From positions 19,486,247 through 19,550,246 of the forward strand of contig NC_086349.1 in NCBI RefSeq assembly GCF_036324505.1: DNA of 64,000 bases, in the 5' to 3' direction. Source of the DNA: Eleginops maclovinus (Eukaryota > Chordata > Actinopteri > Perciformes > Eleginopidae). Position numbers and translations under genes: made by a program. The notes beneath the pieces are model-generated. The model did not search any database. It was given only the letters and a program-made list of their open reading frames with translations, and was not told the DNA's origin. Every line of letters starts with the position of its first letter. Within the stretch, counting starts at the first letter, position 1. Positions 61,438-64,000 of this stretch are shown piece by piece.

Positions 61438-63610
61438 AGCAGAGGGAAGTAAACATTACCATCACTTCCTTACTGTTTCCATATGAGAGTGGAGATTACA
61501 CCGTCATTTCTCGCCAAGCATCAACATATCCCTTAGCCAAGAACAATGTAAGTCATATGGTGCTCGCGTAGGCTGCTCCCTTGTGGACATCGAGGTCGCC
61601 TTTTTTAGAACGCTCAGTTTATATTTATACTCTAAAAATTGGCTCTTAACTGAGAGAATAAATATCGCGTAGTTGGGTTGACAATGTTAGATGTGGAAAC
61701 TGTACAATCAGAGTTTTTTTATTTTGCATTTCAAATGAGATTCACAACTTGTTCGGTTGTTTAGGAGCTCATGTTCTTGTTCTACCTGCCTTTTACTTTG
61801 CCTCAACAGCCAAAGAATTTCCTTTCATTTTCCATCAACATATAAGCCATAGATCTGGTCTTTGATGTGTTTTCATTCTAAAATCACACTGCTTTGTTAT
61901 CTTTATTACTTGAAAAAGTCAGCCAGATGTCATTTTCTCCTTTACAATTCTGACGTTTAGGTAGCAGGTTACCTTCATAGATTCGTTTTGGATCAATGTG
62001 TTCAAGAATGATCCTTGTGTTTTGAAATTGCGGAAATGCAATTAATGCTCTGCCCCCCCCTCGTACTTCCTGAAGACATGTAATAATGTCTTATTTATGA
62101 TTCTGAACTGGACTTATCCACTAATAACTGAATATTTTAGTTTCCTGTCTATATGCTAACTGTGGCTGATTACTTAGTAAACTAATATCAATCATAGTAG
62201 ATGTGTCTAACTAGAAAGCATGTTTCAAATAGCTGGTTTCTATTACAAACCTTTATTCTATACTATATATTTACTCAGAATTTATTTTTTATCTGTAACA
62301 TTGTAGAAATACTCACTGCTGGTACAGTTGTACTCCATATATTTTTTTGTATCTGGTTTTCATTACTATATGTAGGTGTATATCTTAGCAACGACCTACA
62401 AATCGCAGCCTCTGGAAAGGTTGTCTGAATGCAGTTTAAAAGGCGAACTTGCTTTGTTATTCTGTGGACCTGGATGCTTATGCTTTCTAAATGACTGAAT
62501 ACAGCAAAATCTGACCTTTCAGTAGCAGTCTGTTAGCAGTGGCTTTATTTATTTTGAACATTTTGGACTTTGGCAAACATGGTGACAACAAACTCTAACT
62601 GTGTTACTTTTAACAAGAAGCCTTCACTGCTTCAATTGCAAAGCAGTTGATTTCCCTTAAAACTAGGATTTACTGTCCCATGTAATTCCTGAAAAAACAT
62701 TATTACTACACCATGACTGCCTGACCCTTATAGTCACTCCAGTTGTGTTAAGTGTGACAGTTTGTCCTTATAATCAAGGTGGTGTCATGGCTGCCATATC
62801 TTCCTTTTTAATATAAAGAAAGGTGTCAGTGGGTTATGAAGGTTTCCTTGTGCAGATGAGCTTTGTTTAAATTTCTCACCCTTCTGAAATTCTCTACTGA
62901 CGGTAGCCTAACCTATTTATCAACACTGACTAAGATATGGTATTGTAATTTCAGATCTTCTTTGGTATGTCAATTAACTGTCATTGAAAACATATACATT
63001 TGTATTAATATTTTACAGTTTTTGAATTGTTACATACACTATCCTGTCTTGGATCTATATATTTTATTTTACTCATTTAAGACTATCGTTGCGCCGCGCG
63101 GAATGATCATAGATATTTTGTTCTTATTCAGAGTAGTGTACTCGTATGTAGCATGGGTGCTTATTATCTTCTAACCATGCTTTTTTTTTTTTTTAAACTT
63201 CCTAAAGTTGGTTATTTTCCCAGAATTGTCCGATGACGAACAAGTGCAAGAACACAACGGTCTTTCGATCAAAGACTTTCTTGGTACAGTGTCAAAGACT
63301 TCTGTACTAACAGTTGAAAGAGTTTGTTTAGCTTCTGTGTATACCTTAGTGGATTTTAGGGATTATCATCAAATCTGTTTGTTTGACACAAGTAGATTTT
63401 TCAGTTAGATGTTTGGTGTTTTAGTCCATTGTTATTTAATTGCTGTACAGACTACCTGTTCTTTTAAGACTGTTTGCAGAAATGACCTGCTCCAGGTGTC
63501 ATCCACATAGAAAAAAAGTCATTTGTTCACTTTTGTCCTTTTTTCTCTGGAAGAAAATGCCACTGTTTTGTACTTAATTTCTTCCAAATAAACATAAAAA
63601 TGCCTACCTT
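61438..63610 (+). other. vgll4 3'UTR
   Basis: About 2.2 kb of AT-rich non-coding DNA to an AATAAA at 63587-63592. It includes a T-run at 63181-63195. Open frames at 62201, 62863 and 63208 have no conserved content. Confidence 0.6.
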
Positions 63611-64000
63611 TGCATATTCTTGTAACTTCATTTATACACAATCCACTCAGGCAGCCACATGCATAATGTATATTGTCTTTACAATTTCACTCATGACGTG
63701 TCAGCAACATCGAAAATGTGTCTATCCAGATAAAAAGATGAAGATTATGGTCGGTATAAAGGAAAAATACTAATCTGCTGGATAGTAGGATGCTATTCAA
63801 TCTCATCCAAGTGACTTTATTGACAGTGATTCAAAATACTTGATGCAGAGTGCCGCATAGATGAACAGCAGATGCATTCACACATTTTTGACACAAAACA
63901 TTTATTCATTAACGTGTAACACATAAAATGGGCTTCGAAAACATACTGCCTTTAAGTATTACAGGCTATTGTGTATTGCAGACCGCTGCTTAGCGTACAA
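63611..64000. other. Downstream of vgll4, window end
   Basis: No exon is recognised. A minus-strand AATAAA at about 63899-63904 could belong to the 3' end of a convergent gene beyond the window, but this is only a possibility. Confidence 0.3.

Noticed and set aside
62201..63408. ORFs after the vgll4 stop
   Set aside because: Compositionally biased, located in the 3'UTR before the AATAAA at 63587.

Overview
The window is ordinary nuclear DNA of a ray-finned (teleost) fish. It holds seven intron-containing protein genes with GT-AG junctions, AATAAA signals, CpG-rich promoters, 3' ends of fish LINE elements and short DNA-transposon remnants. Identities come from recognising conserved proteins in the conceptual translation; no database was searched. 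Within the teleosts the species cannot be named.

Layout: (1) 1-15.8 kb, + strand: iqsec1, an IQ/Sec7/PH exchange factor for ARF6, 5'-truncated by the window edge, with a long 3'UTR. (2) 16.4-17.8 kb, + strand: gp9, platelet glycoprotein IX, one coding exon behind a TATA box and a group of GATA motifs. (3) 18.2-22.3 kb, - strand: hdhd5, a mitochondrial HAD-family protein, convergent with gp9. (4) 23.0-26.9 kb, - strand: cnbp, with seven CCHC zinc knuckles and a non-coding first exon next to three CCAAT boxes. (5) 29.2-40.3 kb, + strand: raf1, with all 16 coding exons found (637 codons). (6) 44.4-54.6 kb, - strand: syn2, a synapsin with a IIb-type C-terminus and a 5.3 kb first intron. (7) 57.4-63.6 kb, + strand: vgll4, a TEAD-binding cofactor with two TDU motifs. 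The longest gene-free stretches are 26.9-29.2, 40.3-44.4 and 54.6-57.4 kb.

The genes do not form a pathway. What joins them is conserved synteny: iqsec1, raf1, syn2 and vgll4 correspond to human 3p25, cnbp and gp9 to 3q21, and hdhd5 to 22q11.

The most useful observations are two one-base reading-frame breaks, in syn2 exon 8 and in the last iqsec1 exon. Both are more likely assembly indels than biology, but they will spoil automated gene models. Others are upstream ORFs tied closely to the raf1 and vgll4 start regions, a long cytoplasmic tail on gp9, a 30-nt iqsec1 microexon, a CA repeat touching a syn2 splice donor, and no TIMP gene nested in syn2. I found no evidence of a previously undescribed system.
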